DNA of 64,000 nucleotides from Sporolactobacillus sp. Y61 (lineage in GTDB: Bacteria; Bacillota; Bacilli; Bacillales; Sporolactobacillaceae): assembly GCF_040529185.1 (NCBI RefSeq), contig NZ_CP159510.1:1612001-1676000 (forward strand), read 5' to 3'. The notes below the pieces were generated by a model. The model made no database searches and had not been told where the DNA came from. It saw only the letters and a program-made list of their open reading frames with translations. The translations under genes were made by a program, and so were the position numbers. Every line of letters begins with the position of its first letter. The stretch's first letter is position 1. Positions 41,738-51,300 of the stretch are shown here, piece after piece.

Positions 41738-43003
41738 TCACGCTAATTTATGCTGAGAGAGAAGATAGGCCTCTGACTTTTTCTGATCAAACACACCTTC
41801 TGATTTGGACATGACTACTGAGGCGAGTGCATTGCCGACGACATTGACTACAGTCCGCAGCATATCCAGAATACGGTCAATGCCGGCAATGAATGCGACG
41901 CCTTCCAGCGGCAGTCCCATCGACCCCAGTGTCGTCAAAAGGACAACGAACGATGCCCCGGTCACGCCGGCCATTCCTTTCGATGTCAGCATCAGGATAA
42001 CAAGAAGAGTCAGCTGATGGCCGAGGGAAAGGTGAATACCGTAAATCTGTGCAATGAACAGGGCGGCAATCGACTGATAGATTGCCGATCCATCCAGATT
42101 GAACGTATATCCGGTCGGGACCACAAATGACGTGATCGATTTCGGACAGCCAAACCGGACCATTTTATCCATCAGCCTGGGCAGGACCGCTTCCGAACTG
42201 GCAGTTGTGAAGGCAAGAAGCAGTTCGTCTTTTAGAATGCGGAACAATGTGAAAATACGTGTTCCGGCAGCTCGTGCGATCAGCCCGAGAACGAGGAGAA
42301 CAAACAAGATCATCGTCCCGTAAATGACAAGCACCAGTTTGCCGAGCGGGATCAGTGAAGAAAGACCGAACCGGGCCACATTGACGCCAATCAGCCCGAA
42401 CACACCGAATGCCGCAAACTTCATGACCAGATTGGTGACCCAGTACATCGCTTCCAGCGTGCCTTCAAAAAAGTTCAGTACTGGCTGTCCGCGTCTGCCG
42501 ATCGATGCCACGCCGATTCCGAAAATCACTGAGAAAAAGATAACCGGCAGCAGATCGCCCTGCGCCAGTGACTGAAACACATTACTCGGGATGATGTCGA
42601 CAAAATGGCTGACCACCCCTGTCTGCTCACTCGATCTGGCTGTCTGTTCATAAGTGGAAATGTCCCCCTTCGAAAGACTGGATAGATTAATGCCCGACCC
42701 CGGATGGAATACGTTGGCGGAAATCAGACCGATCCCGAGTGCCAGCGTTGTGATGATTTCAAAATAGATGATCGTCTTCCCGCCGAGTTTCCCAAGTTTT
42801 TTCACATCACCGACACTGGCGATAGAGACAATCAGTGCCGACACAATAATCGGAATAACGATCATCTTGATCAAATGAATAAAAATATCACCGAACGGCT
42901 GGAGAATAGCCATCGCTGTTTCATTACCGTAAAAAACAGCCCCAACCACAATCCCCAGGATCAGTCCGGCGAAAATCTGCGTTGCCAAACCAAATTTCTT
43001 CAA
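41738..43003 (-). CDS. gltP: Glutamate/dicarboxylate:cation symporter (GltP/DctA family)
   Basis: Membrane carrier for glutamate, aspartate or C4-dicarboxylates driven by H+ or Na+. 421 residues, eight helices plus two re-entrant hairpins. Family motifs: TTASSEAVLPRLM (first hairpin), VPTGYTFNLDGSAIYQ (helix 7), GMAGVTGASFVVLLTTL (second hairpin) and DRILDMLRTVVNVVGNALA (helix 8). Start is TTG 43003 with AAAGGTGG nine bases upstream. Substrate and ion cannot be fixed by eye. Single gene with its own promoter. Confidence 0.9.
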   Translation of the reverse strand: MKKFGLATQIFAGLILGIVVGAVFYGNETAMAILQPFGDIFIHLIKMIVIPIIVSALIVSIASVGDVKKLGKLGGKTIIYFEIITTLALGIGLISANVFHPGSGINLSSLSKGDISTYEQTARSSEQTGVVSHFVDIIPSNVFQSLAQGDLLPVIFFSVIFGIGVASIGRRGQPVLNFFEGTLEAMYWVTNLVMKFAAFGVFGLIGVNVARFGLSSLIPLGKLVLVIYGTMILFVLLVLGLIARAAGTRIFTLFRILKDELLLAFTTASSEAVLPRLMDKMVRFGCPKSITSFVVPTGYTFNLDGSAIYQSIAALFIAQIYGIHLSLGHQLTLLVILMLTSKGMAGVTGASFVVLLTTLGSMGLPLEGVAFIAGIDRILDMLRTVVNVVGNALASVVMSKSEGVFDQKKSEAYLLSQHKLA

Positions 43004-43155
43004 TTTATTTAACCACCTTTACCGTCTACTGCTTTTCTGTCTCTGTCCTTAACGATGAACGATCCAGGTAACCGGGCGTGCGGTCCTTATGATTATGAGA
43101 GCAGTCACAATATAATCAGGCAAACACCATGCAGAAGCATAACCCCGGAAATTTT

Positions 43156-43183
43156 ATTATACAACAGGATCGCCAATGCACAA
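43156..43183 (-). promoter_or_regulatory. Probable sigma-A promoter of the symporter gene
   Basis: Minus strand TTGTGC (43178-43183), 16 bases, TATAAT (43156-43161), about 150 bases upstream of the start codon. Confidence 0.5.
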
Positions 43184-43593
43184 ATTGCACAGTATATTTG
43201 ATCGGTCGGGGACTTGCATGACGGGTTTGAGCAGTTAACGGTGCGGTTAATTGTCTGTCGTAAACCGGATAATTTTTGAGAATGTCGTCCTGATTTTTCC
43301 TGACGGATGCGGCCGGAATCTGTCGATCGGGTCACATTTGCGCGTGACACAGGCTTTTTTTCATATTCACAAATTAGACAAATAAATGTACACTTAAATG
43401 TAATGGAAACGCAGCCATACTTCTGATCAGACGGCAGGCAAGAGCATAGGATTTTCCTGTGACAGATAAATAAGGGCGACGAAAAATGGGTAAAAAAAGA
43501 TGACGTAATTTGTACGGTAAAGTGTGGCCATCTACATTCAGACATATATCACCGAATTGAAAGCAATCTTCCAGACCAACTTCTGATGGCATA
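43184..43593. other. Intergenic stretch without a recognisable gene
   Basis: Between the symporter promoter and the end of the next minus-strand gene. Minus-strand frames here lack starts with ribosome sites and resemble nothing known. Confidence 0.5.
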
Positions 43594-45195
43594 TCATGGT
43601 AAATTTCCCATCTCATCCTCCATGGCAAGCAGCATAGCTGATAACCCTCGGAGATTTGTCGACTCGTTGCAGAAGATACCCAGTATTTTACAGACGGGTT
43701 GGAGGATATGCCGCATGTCGCTGCTATCAATCAAGATTCCGCTCGGGCGACGTCCAAGTTCCTGAATCAGTTCAAGAAACGATAGACGGATGAAGCGAGC
43801 GTAAGCCTCTTTATCGATTTCTTTCTCAGGAGGGACTAATGCGAATTTCATTATCTGTCCGTTTTGATGATCCACCATTAAATAGATTTTTGGATAGTAG
43901 GGACATGGATCGTTTTCAGACTTAACCGGGACAGGGGCATAGCGGACGCCAACCTCCGCCCAGACGTTCAACACAGGGCTGCTCTTTTTCAATTGTTTCA
44001 GGCTGAATCCCAGGTCACCCAGTGGGACATCCGTGGAATATTTCCGTATTTCCGTTTCACGGTCCGGCGTGAACAGGGTGTCCAGCTTCGTCTCAGATGT
44101 ATCGTGGAACGACCGTAGAAACCACTGTTCATCCTGATAGTGTGGAATAGATCGGGGCGACTTTTTTGTTTGAACAGCTACATCTGTAATCTGCTCAAGA
44201 ATGGCCGACATTTGCCGAATCTCATTTTGTTTCAGGAAACATGGCGCCATCCCAGGCGTAAAGCTGCGAAACATCGGCCATTCTCCCTCGTCCGGGTAAA
44301 GGCCCAGCTCTTCAAACAATAACCATTCTTCCGGTGACATGTCTTCTTGGCCGGTAAATGAAAGATTCAGTCCACGATTACGACGGTAAATCTCCGGCAT
44401 TTCTTCTTCATTGATCGTTTCATACGTCTCATTCACACGTGCCAGTCCTGTTTTCCCCAGATAAACGGCCAGGCCAAATAACATATTGTCGGCGCCGAGG
44501 ATGAAGCAATAGGCCCGGTCTGTATAACCTGGCAGATCCAGAGCAATTACCTGATCGGAATCCAGCCACTTCCAGGGCGCCAGTTCCCTGTAACGACTGG
44601 CGAAGTCGATCAATATCCGCCAGTCATCGGCATTCTCTGTCAGATCAAATAATTCTTCGTTATATAGTTCAAAAAGATCATTCATTTCATCAACAACTTC
44701 GGAAGGGTCTGCAAATAACACTGCTTCCCGGTCATCCTTCCTGATTTTTTCGTTCAGATAGTTGAAAAATCCCTGACTGATTTTTACACATTTCGGGAAA
44801 TTGCCCTGGTCTGAATGGATACGCTTTTCAAGAAGAATCTCATAGACATCACTGCCGAATTGATAGGTTCCCTTATCACCAGAGTTGCACAGAAAATTTT
44901 CAAGTATAAAATCTTCTTCTTCTAATAGCTCTTTATCGGTCGCAGTATCCCATGAATCAATAGAAGAAACAATCTGTACGGTGATCGGGAGAAATCGTTG
45001 GATCTCACCAGCGAGACCTCTCTGATTATCCGGGTTTTCAGGCATCTCAAAAATATGCGGTTGATCCTCTTCGTAATCGAATACATCCTGTAAATAATCA
45101 TTGAGATCTTCAAAAGTGCTGTCGCTTGTTACTTGCAGACGCGCCCAGATTGGAGGATGCACCTGCTTCATCGTTATTTTTAACTGGTAAATCAT
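43594..45195 (-). CDS. Plasmid pRiA4b ORF-3-like protein with large C-terminal extension
   Basis: 533 residues. The N-terminal 150 residues are a pRiA4b ORF-3-like domain (IYQLKITMKQVHPPIWARLQ, FEDLNDYLQDVFDYEEDQPH, NSGDKGTYQFGSDVYEI). Next comes a region with LDLPGYTDRAYCFILGAD and LFGLAVYLGKTGLARV, then a C-terminal part (VWAEVGVRYAPVPV, IYLMVDHQNGQIMKFALVPP). I associate these with the DUF7309/DUF6930 families. Function is unknown; such genes are common in accessory DNA. A second, shorter relative lies at 46316-46912, and the remnant of a third at 45284-45431. Start ATG 45195 has AAGGGA eight to nine bases upstream. Confidence 0.75.
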   Translation of the reverse strand: MIYQLKITMKQVHPPIWARLQVTSDSTFEDLNDYLQDVFDYEEDQPHIFEMPENPDNQRGLAGEIQRFLPITVQIVSSIDSWDTATDKELLEEEDFILENFLCNSGDKGTYQFGSDVYEILLEKRIHSDQGNFPKCVKISQGFFNYLNEKIRKDDREAVLFADPSEVVDEMNDLFELYNEELFDLTENADDWRILIDFASRYRELAPWKWLDSDQVIALDLPGYTDRAYCFILGADNMLFGLAVYLGKTGLARVNETYETINEEEMPEIYRRNRGLNLSFTGQEDMSPEEWLLFEELGLYPDEGEWPMFRSFTPGMAPCFLKQNEIRQMSAILEQITDVAVQTKKSPRSIPHYQDEQWFLRSFHDTSETKLDTLFTPDRETEIRKYSTDVPLGDLGFSLKQLKKSSPVLNVWAEVGVRYAPVPVKSENDPCPYYPKIYLMVDHQNGQIMKFALVPPEKEIDKEAYARFIRLSFLELIQELGRRPSGILIDSSDMRHILQPVCKILGIFCNESTNLRGLSAMLLAMEDEMGNLP

Positions 45196-45283
45196 GGATG
45201 GATCCCTTCTTTCTCATGGACTAAGGAAAGGCTGTTCAGAGGCCTGCGGGGTTCGCCACTTCATCTGGTTATTTTGCCCGCTT

Positions 45284-45431
45284 TGATCCGAATCCAGACC
45301 GGAGGATGATATGTTCTGTTCCGCGAAAAATCAGTTTAAGCTGCTCGATTAACCTGTGTAATAAGGCCAGCTATTCAACTGCTATTTTACGACGTGAGGT
45401 CAGAGTTGGCCGGGTGATCAGCTCATCCAAC
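45284..45431 (-). pseudogene. Remnant of a third pRiA4b ORF-3-like gene (5' end only)
   Basis: This stretch matches 46848-46990, the first 20 codons and leader of the gene at 46316-46912: AATCCAGACCGGAGGATGAT, TCAGTTTAA, GCTATTTTAC and CTCATCCAAC are shared in order. On the minus strand it reads IEQLKLIFRGTEH, and after one frameshift HPPVWIRIKAG. Nothing of the remainder of the gene is left. Confidence 0.65.
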
Positions 45432-45609
45432 AGGCAGAGGATGTGGACCCACATTACTTCAGTTTGACCGGGTACAGATTCAGGGAGCCATGTGGCGATG
45501 AAATGCAGACTGACTATCGCATAAACCATATTTTACACTTAAAATGGAAGTAATGGTTTATAAACTGGCAATTATTGCTGATGTGCATGATGAAGGGAGG
45601 ATTCATTTG

Positions 45610-45855
45610 ATGAATCATAGCGAACAACTGATCAGGAGTCTGACGATGATACTGCTGTATCTGACTTCCTGGGAAGAAAGCGATTTCGAGCGACGTGATC
45701 TGCGCGCCTGGAAAGGCTACGACTTTGACGTTCTCAATGAGCTGGAAGATAAAGGCCTGATCAGCGTCAGCCACAAGGCAAAATCTGTTTATCTTTCAGA
45801 AAAAGGGATTGCTGTTGCTAAAAAGTTGCTGAAGGATTACGGGTTGAGCAGGTAA
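45610..45855 (+). CDS. DUF6429 family protein (82 aa)
   Basis: Small protein of unknown function, NHSEQLIRSLTMILLYLTSW at the start and RRDLRAWKGYDFDVLNELED, then HKAKSVYLSEKGIAVAKKLL. The AWKGYDFD and KSVYLSEKG blocks are what I associate with DUF6429, with a winged-helix-like pattern. ATG 45610 lies nine bases after GGGAGG; the TTG just before it is also possible. It faces away from the pRiA4b genes and is often found among accessory genes. Confidence 0.7.
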   Translation: MNHSEQLIRSLTMILLYLTSWEESDFERRDLRAWKGYDFDVLNELEDKGLISVSHKAKSVYLSEKGIAVAKKLLKDYGLSR

Positions 45856-46315
45856 TCCGTTTCTTCTATTTTACGGATGATTACTTTGCCTGAGGGATCA
45901 TTAATCTGTTTTTATTATAAAAGGATGATAAATTAAAAAGCTAATGCATGATTTTCGGGTTAAAGCGTTTAATTTGTCGCAATCGCGCTCTATTCAGTAT
46001 ATCTTGCAGGCCAGGATACATTTTTTAACTTTTTCCGGCTGAAATGGGATAGGAGATATCACAGGTCACTATTGCAAGGAAAGGATTTGCCATTATATTC
46101 TGGTTAAGGTGCTATGGGTGAACGATGGGGAAGAAAGCATTTAAGTTTTTCATCAGGATTCTGGAGATATTCCCCAGATCAGGTCTATAAAATGCTGATC
46201 AACTCAGAATTCAGATCTCAGAATATTTCCTCTGACCCCGAATGAACAGAAATTCAAACATTCCTGATACGCTCATTAGAAAATCGACAGGAAATCTAGT
46301 TGATCATCCTGGGAG
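45856..46315. other. Intergenic stretch without a recognisable gene
   Basis: About 460 AT-rich bases between the DUF6429 gene and the end of the second pRiA4b-like gene. No open frame with a ribosome site, no clear hairpin and no match to the repeats elsewhere in the window was seen. Confidence 0.5.
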
Positions 46316-46912
46316 TTACTTTAAAGAAATTTTCCTGAAAGACTGATTCACCGTTTTAACCCATGCTTTCGGATTCGTCTCAATGACGTCTGCAGACTGA
46401 ACGTCGGGATGGTCACGGGTCCATTCGCCCTGTTCCGTCATGAAATCAACATAGCCGCGACTTACCTTGATGCAGCGTGGATAGGAAATATTTTTCTCCG
46501 CACGGTGCTTTTCCTCAAGTCGCACATTTACTTCCCAGTCCTCTTCAAAGTCATAGGTATAGACCGCCTTGTCGCCCGGATTTTTCAGAAAATTTTTCAG
46601 CTTGCATTTCTCTTCATCCAGAATTTCATCAAAAGCATCATCAAAATCGTCCGCTGGTCCAATATGTTTGGTCGGTAACATATACTTTACAGCGAACTCA
46701 ACCAGATGATTCAAATCCAGACCGCCGACTTGCTTATCCGTATTCTGAGGGTTCGGAACTTCAAAATCATGCAGCATGATATCTCCCCAGTCAAATGCGG
46801 CCTGAATCAGTTCATGAAGTCCTCTAAAGGTCATATTCTGATCCACTTCGATTCGAATCCAGACCGGAGGATGATGTGTTCCACGAAAAGTCAGTTTAAA
46901 CTGATCGATCAT
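46316..46912 (-). CDS. Plasmid pRiA4b ORF-3-like protein
   Basis: 199 residues consisting of the pRiA4b ORF-3-like domain alone: IDQFKLTFRGTHHPPVWIRI, FRGLHELIQAAFDWGDIMLH, and the acidic core NPGDKAVYTYDFEEDWEVNV. The domain function is unknown. ATG 46912 is chosen because AGAGGTGG lies eight bases upstream; the in-frame GTG at 46924 is within that site. Related to the N-terminal part of the 533-residue neighbour. Confidence 0.8.
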   Translation of the reverse strand: MIDQFKLTFRGTHHPPVWIRIEVDQNMTFRGLHELIQAAFDWGDIMLHDFEVPNPQNTDKQVGGLDLNHLVEFAVKYMLPTKHIGPADDFDDAFDEILDEEKCKLKNFLKNPGDKAVYTYDFEEDWEVNVRLEEKHRAEKNISYPRCIKVSRGYVDFMTEQGEWTRDHPDVQSADVIETNPKAWVKTVNQSFRKISLK

Positions 46913-47085
46913 ATTCAAGACCACCTCTGTATAAGTTTGAGTATTTAACGGCTATTTTACAACGAGACGCCGGATCGGACAACTCATCCAACGTGCAGTC
47001 GGCTGCTGTCCGGCCATACCTTCTGACTCCTCAGGACCAGGACTGCTTAGATGACAGATTTCAGCCCATTCAGTGATGATAGCTG

Positions 47086-47289
47086 TCAAAAGGGTTTCTC
47101 CTCCGGCCACCAGATCCTGTTGATCCTGTCAATCATTTCAGCTTTTGTGGGGACATCATCGTCTTGCTGTACTGATTCCCCGGAAAGTGGATCGATATAT
47201 ACCGGTCTGTTTCTGGCAATAAAATCACCTGAATGTTTACTGACATTCAAACAGACAGGGCAGTTTTTTTGACACTGTCGGGCAAATAT
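47086..47289 (-). pseudogene. C-terminal remnant of an unrecognised gene
   Basis: A 67-codon minus-strand frame with protein-like composition, including CPVCLNVSKHSGDFIARN, PVYIDPLSGESVQQDDD and AEMIDRINRIWWPEEKPF before the stop. It has no start codon with a ribosome site, and an in-frame stop lies immediately upstream. The Cys-x2-Cys and acidic tail look like a genuine C-terminus. It precedes the pRiA4b-like gene on the same strand. Family not recognised. Confidence 0.4.
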
Positions 47290-47290
47290 T

Positions 47291-47355
47291 TATATGTACA
47301 AGTATGCAAAATATAATCAACATGACTATACAAGTTTAAATGAAAGCGCTATAAT
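47291..47355 (+). promoter_or_regulatory. Trehalose operon promoter with TreR-like operators and cre box
   Basis: Promoter: TATACA (47327-47332), 17 bases, TATAAT (47350-47355). Two sequences resemble the TreR operator (TTGTATATACAA type): TATATGTACAAGTAT (from 47291) and ACATGACTATACAAGT (47320-47335), the second covering the -35. TGAAAGCGCTATAA (47341-47354) matches the CcpA cre consensus at all but one position and covers the -10. Expected control: repression by TreR without trehalose and by CcpA in glucose. Confidence 0.65.
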
Positions 47356-47498
47356 AAACATGTAATTAAAGAGCCCTGTGACTCAAAAAATGTTTTCGGA
47401 TTTGCCCGGGGTTTACAAAATGGCTGCAGCAGAATGTAAACGTAATCAACACAGATCTGATGACAGATACCGTACAGGGATAGATTAGGGGGATAGAG

Positions 47499-48932
47499 AT
47501 GGCATCAGTTAATGAAGAATCTGTTCGGAAAATAATTCAGTATGTGGGTGGTAAAAATAATATCAAAGCCGGTACCCACTGTGTGACACGTTTAAGGCTG
47601 GTACTGGACGATGAGAGTAAGGTGGATAAAGAGAACCTGGATAAAGTCGATCTGGTGAAAGGTTTTTTCTCCGCAAACGGACAGTTCCAGGTCGTCATTG
47701 GTCAGGGGACGGTGGATAAGGTCTATGACGTATTCATTCGACTGACTGGGCTTGGTGAAGCCACAAAACAGGAAGTCAAAGATGTAGCTGCTGAAAAAGG
47801 CAACTGGCTGCAGCGGGGGATTAAAGTTCTCGCCGATATTTTCATCCCCATTCTGCCAGCGATCGTAACAGCTGGTTTGCTGATGGGCATCAACAACATC
47901 CTGGCGAATCCAGGTATATTCTTTAAAAATCAATCGATTGTGCAAGTTTACCCGCAGTGGGACGGGTTCGCCAATATTATTTTTGTAATTGCCAATGCGG
48001 CGTTTACCTTTCTGCCAGTATTGATCGGCTGGTCAGCGGTTAGGAGATTTGGGGGCAGTCCGCTGCTCGGTATCGTGCTTGGACTGATTCTGGTACATCC
48101 GGATCTGCAGAATGCTTATGGCCTTGCTCAGGCAAGGAGTGAGGGTACGGTTCCGGTATGGAATCTGTTTGGTCTGGAAGTAGAAAAAGTCGGCTATCAG
48201 GGTCAGGTGCTCCCCGTCCTGTTTGCTTCCTATGTATTGGCCAAAATTGATGTATTCCTGAGAAGGCATGTGCCTGACAACTTTCAGTTGCTTGTTGTCG
48301 GACCGGTTGCCTTGCTGGTTACCGGTTTCCTGGCATTCCTGTTCATCGGACCTGTTACCATGATATTAGCCAACTGGATCACTGAGGGTCTGGTCGGTCT
48401 GTTTGATATCGCTCCGATTATCGGTGGCGCAGTCTATGGCTTCCTGTACAGCATACTCGTCATTACCGGCATGCATCATCTGTTCCTTGCCGTCGACTTG
48501 CAGCTGATTGGCAGCACAAATTCCACATTCCTGTGGCCGATTTTGGCATTGTGTAACATCGCTCAGGGTACTGCTGCTTTCGCCATCTTCTTCGTGGCAC
48601 GTCAAGCGAAAATGAAAGGGCTGGCTTTAACGTCATCCATCTCGGCCTGGCTTGGAGTTACAGAACCAGCAATTTTCGGTGTGAACCTGCGTTATCGTTA
48701 TCCGTTCTTCGCTTCCATTATCAGTGCAGGCATAGGTGGTGCCTTTATCTCGGTACTCGGAGTTAAGGCGACATCAATCGGCATTGGCGGACTCCCGGGT
48801 ATCCTGTCGATTATTCCGCAATACTGGGGGGCCTTCGCTATCGGTATGGCCATCGTACTGGTACTGCCATTCTTACTGACCTGGGTATTCTCGAAATTCA
48901 GTAAAAAAAAGACAGAAGCAGAATTACAGTAA
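47499..48932 (+). CDS. treP: Trehalose-specific PTS transporter EIIBC
   Basis: Imports trehalose as trehalose 6-phosphate. 477 residues: an N-terminal EIIB domain with the phosphorylated Cys in AGTHCVTRLRLVL, and an EIIC domain from about residue 105 with about ten helices, including LPAIVTAGLLMGINNIL, TGMHHLFLAVDLQLIGST and the GVTEPAIFGVNLRY loop of the glucose superfamily. There is no EIIA domain of its own; one is encoded by the third gene of the operon. TreA follows after 35 bases. Confidence 0.93.
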   Translation: MASVNEESVRKIIQYVGGKNNIKAGTHCVTRLRLVLDDESKVDKENLDKVDLVKGFFSANGQFQVVIGQGTVDKVYDVFIRLTGLGEATKQEVKDVAAEKGNWLQRGIKVLADIFIPILPAIVTAGLLMGINNILANPGIFFKNQSIVQVYPQWDGFANIIFVIANAAFTFLPVLIGWSAVRRFGGSPLLGIVLGLILVHPDLQNAYGLAQARSEGTVPVWNLFGLEVEKVGYQGQVLPVLFASYVLAKIDVFLRRHVPDNFQLLVVGPVALLVTGFLAFLFIGPVTMILANWITEGLVGLFDIAPIIGGAVYGFLYSILVITGMHHLFLAVDLQLIGSTNSTFLWPILALCNIAQGTAAFAIFFVARQAKMKGLALTSSISAWLGVTEPAIFGVNLRYRYPFFASIISAGIGGAFISVLGVKATSIGIGGLPGILSIIPQYWGAFAIGMAIVLVLPFLLTWVFSKFSKKKTEAELQ

Positions 48933-48967
48933 CTGACTGAAAATATTGTTCAGGTGGTGTTTGTACA

Positions 48968-50683
48968 ATGACGCAGCCCTGGTGGAAACAGGCAACGATT
49001 TATCAAGTCTACCCGAAAAGCTTTCTTGATACAGACGGAGATGGTATAGGCGATCTTCCCGGTATTACTGAAAAACTGGACTATCTGAAGAAACTTGGCA
49101 TCGAGGTAATCTGGTTAACGCCGGTTTACCAGTCGCCACAGAAGGATAATGGATATGACATCAGTGATTACTACAGTATAGAGCCGGAATATGGGTCGAT
49201 GAAAGACCTGGAGCAATTGTTTACTGAAGCTCACAAACGTCATCTGAAAATAGTGATGGATATGGTCGTTAACCACACATCGACGGCACATCACTGGTTT
49301 CAGGAATCCAGGAAAAACAGAAATAACCCATTTCGCGATTACTATATCTGGAAGGATCCGAAACCGGATGGCGGACCGCCAAATAACTGGCAGTCAAAAT
49401 TCGGCGGATCCGCCTGGGCATGGGATGAGACAACCGGTCAGTATTACCTGCACCTTTATGATCCGACCCAGGCCGATCTGAACTGGGAAAACCCTCAGCT
49501 TCGACAGACTATCTACCGGATGATGAATTTCTGGATAGATAAAGGAGCCGATGGCTTCCGGATGGATGTGATTAATGTGATCTCTAAGAATCAGCGTTTT
49601 CCGGACGATGCAGATGCACCTCCGGATGCCCGAGGTAAGAAGTTTTATACAGATGGACCACGAGTACACGAATTTTTGCAGGAAATGAACCGAAATGTTT
49701 TCAGCAGAAGGATAGAGATGATGACAGTGGGTGAGATGTCCTCTACCTCCATCAATAACTGTATCCGCTATACGAAACCGGACCGTCACGAACTGAGCAT
49801 GGTGTTCAATTTTCATCATCTGAAAGTAGACTATCCAGGTGGGAAAAAGTGGACGGTTGCCAGGCCTGATTTTCTGAAGCTGAAGCAGATTCTTTCCGAC
49901 TGGCAGACAAGAATGCATGCCGGAGGAGGCTGGAATGCGCTGTTCTGGTGCAACCATGATCAGCCGCGGATCGTCTCCCGCTTTGGCGATGATGGACCAT
50001 ATCGTGAAGTTTCGGCCAAAATGCTGGCTACGACATTGCATATGATGCAGGGCACACCCTATATCTATCAGGGTGAAGAAATTGGCATGACCAATCCGAA
50101 GTATCAGAGCCTCTCAGACTACCGCGATGTCGAGTCGTTGAATGCATATCGGATGTTAAAGAAAAAAGGGCTCTCTGAAACCGGGATCCTGGACATTCTT
50201 GCTCATAAGTCCCGTGATAATGGTCGGTCACCGATGCAGTGGAATAACAGAAAAAATGCAGGATTTACAAGCGGTACACCCTGGATTCCAATTTGCCCGA
50301 ATTATCCGGAAATCAATGTTGAAGCAGCTCTGGCGAACCGGCAGTCGATCTTTTATCATTATCAGAAACTGGTTGCTCTGCGCCGGAAATATCCGATCAT
50401 TGTTGAAGGTGCCTATGAACTGCTCCTGCCCAATGATCCAGCAATTTTCGCTTATCTGCGTCATGGTGAGGCTGAGGAACTGCTGGTCGTCAGCAACTTT
50501 TTCAAAGCACCGGTTACGTTCGCATTGCCAGACAGCGTACCTGCAAATCGTTATGACAGTCACATTCTGATCAGCAACTATTCGGATTCACCGACAGATT
50601 TTCGAAAAATACAGCTGAGGCCCTACGAGTCGATCGTGTATCACCTGACCCGGAAGCCCAGTAGAAGTCAGTTACATCAGTGA
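48968..50683 (+). CDS. treA: Trehalose-6-phosphate hydrolase (GH13)
   Basis: Splits trehalose 6-phosphate into glucose and glucose 6-phosphate in the cytoplasm. 571 residues with the GH13 motifs: DMVVNHTSTAHHWF (region I), nucleophile Asp in GADGFRMDVINVISK, acid/base Glu in MTVGEMSS and transition-state Asp in WCNHDQPRIVSRFG. The start WWKQATIYQVYPKSF is typical of oligo-1,6-glucosidase and TreA. Its place behind treP settles the substrate. Starts at ATG 48968 behind GGTGG. Confidence 0.94.
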   Translation: MTQPWWKQATIYQVYPKSFLDTDGDGIGDLPGITEKLDYLKKLGIEVIWLTPVYQSPQKDNGYDISDYYSIEPEYGSMKDLEQLFTEAHKRHLKIVMDMVVNHTSTAHHWFQESRKNRNNPFRDYYIWKDPKPDGGPPNNWQSKFGGSAWAWDETTGQYYLHLYDPTQADLNWENPQLRQTIYRMMNFWIDKGADGFRMDVINVISKNQRFPDDADAPPDARGKKFYTDGPRVHEFLQEMNRNVFSRRIEMMTVGEMSSTSINNCIRYTKPDRHELSMVFNFHHLKVDYPGGKKWTVARPDFLKLKQILSDWQTRMHAGGGWNALFWCNHDQPRIVSRFGDDGPYREVSAKMLATTLHMMQGTPYIYQGEEIGMTNPKYQSLSDYRDVESLNAYRMLKKKGLSETGILDILAHKSRDNGRSPMQWNNRKNAGFTSGTPWIPICPNYPEINVEAALANRQSIFYHYQKLVALRRKYPIIVEGAYELLLPNDPAIFAYLRHGEAEELLVVSNFFKAPVTFALPDSVPANRYDSHILISNYSDSPTDFRKIQLRPYESIVYHLTRKPSRSQLHQ

Positions 50684-50716
50684 AGTGTGAGATTTACCTC
50701 TGAAGGAGGAGTCATC

Positions 50717-51223
50717 ATGTTTGGGAAACTGTTCCATAAGGATAAAATAACAGAGGAACGCATTGTGGCACCAGTTTCCGGCACAGCCAAAGATGTCACA
50801 GACGTACCTGACCCGGTGTTTTCGCAGAAGATGATTGGTGAAGGGATGGCTGTAGATCCGGAGCCGGTAACACAGCAGGTCGTGGCCCCGGTTGACGGTG
50901 AAGTCATTCAGCTGGCGGAAACTGGACACGCCTTCGGTATCCGCTCAATCATGGGCGAAGAAGTCCTGGTGCACATTGGGCTGGATACTGTCGAACTAAA
51001 GGGTGAAGGTTTCCGCGTGCTTGGAAAAGTCGGTGACCACGTCAAGACTGGTGATCCCATTATCGAAGCCGATTTTGCACATATTCGTGAAAAAGGGAAG
51101 GGGATCATTGTCCCGGTTGTGATCACCAATAGTCATTCAGGTGTCTTCCAATTCGAATGGGCACAGCCGGAGAAAGCAGTCGCAGGCGAAACAGTCCTGT
51201 TTACATCCACACTCAGTAAATAA
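50717..51223 (+). CDS. PTS EIIA component, glucose type
   Basis: Phosphocarrier of 168 residues that supplies phosphate to EIIB. The phosphorylated His is in EVLVHIGLDTVELKGEGF, with the family segments PVSGTAKDVTDVPDPVFSQK and GKGIIVPVVITNS. GGAGGAG five bases before ATG 50717 fixes the start; the frame is open ten codons earlier. As the third gene of the trehalose operon it probably serves TreP, which has no EIIA. In B. subtilis this role is taken by a shared EIIA-Glc, so this arrangement is different. Confidence 0.92.
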   Translation: MFGKLFHKDKITEERIVAPVSGTAKDVTDVPDPVFSQKMIGEGMAVDPEPVTQQVVAPVDGEVIQLAETGHAFGIRSIMGEEVLVHIGLDTVELKGEGFRVLGKVGDHVKTGDPIIEADFAHIREKGKGIIVPVVITNSHSGVFQFEWAQPEKAVAGETVLFTSTLSK

Positions 51224-51300
51224 GGACAGGTCACAGCCAACGGTGCAGATACAATAATTTCTGGAACGACCGACCGCAGAGGCCGTTCCAGTTGAAATAT

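Noticed and set aside
43105..43545. 146-codon minus-strand frame upstream of the symporter
   Set aside because: Covers the symporter promoter, Cys/Ser-rich random-looking translation, no ribosome site.
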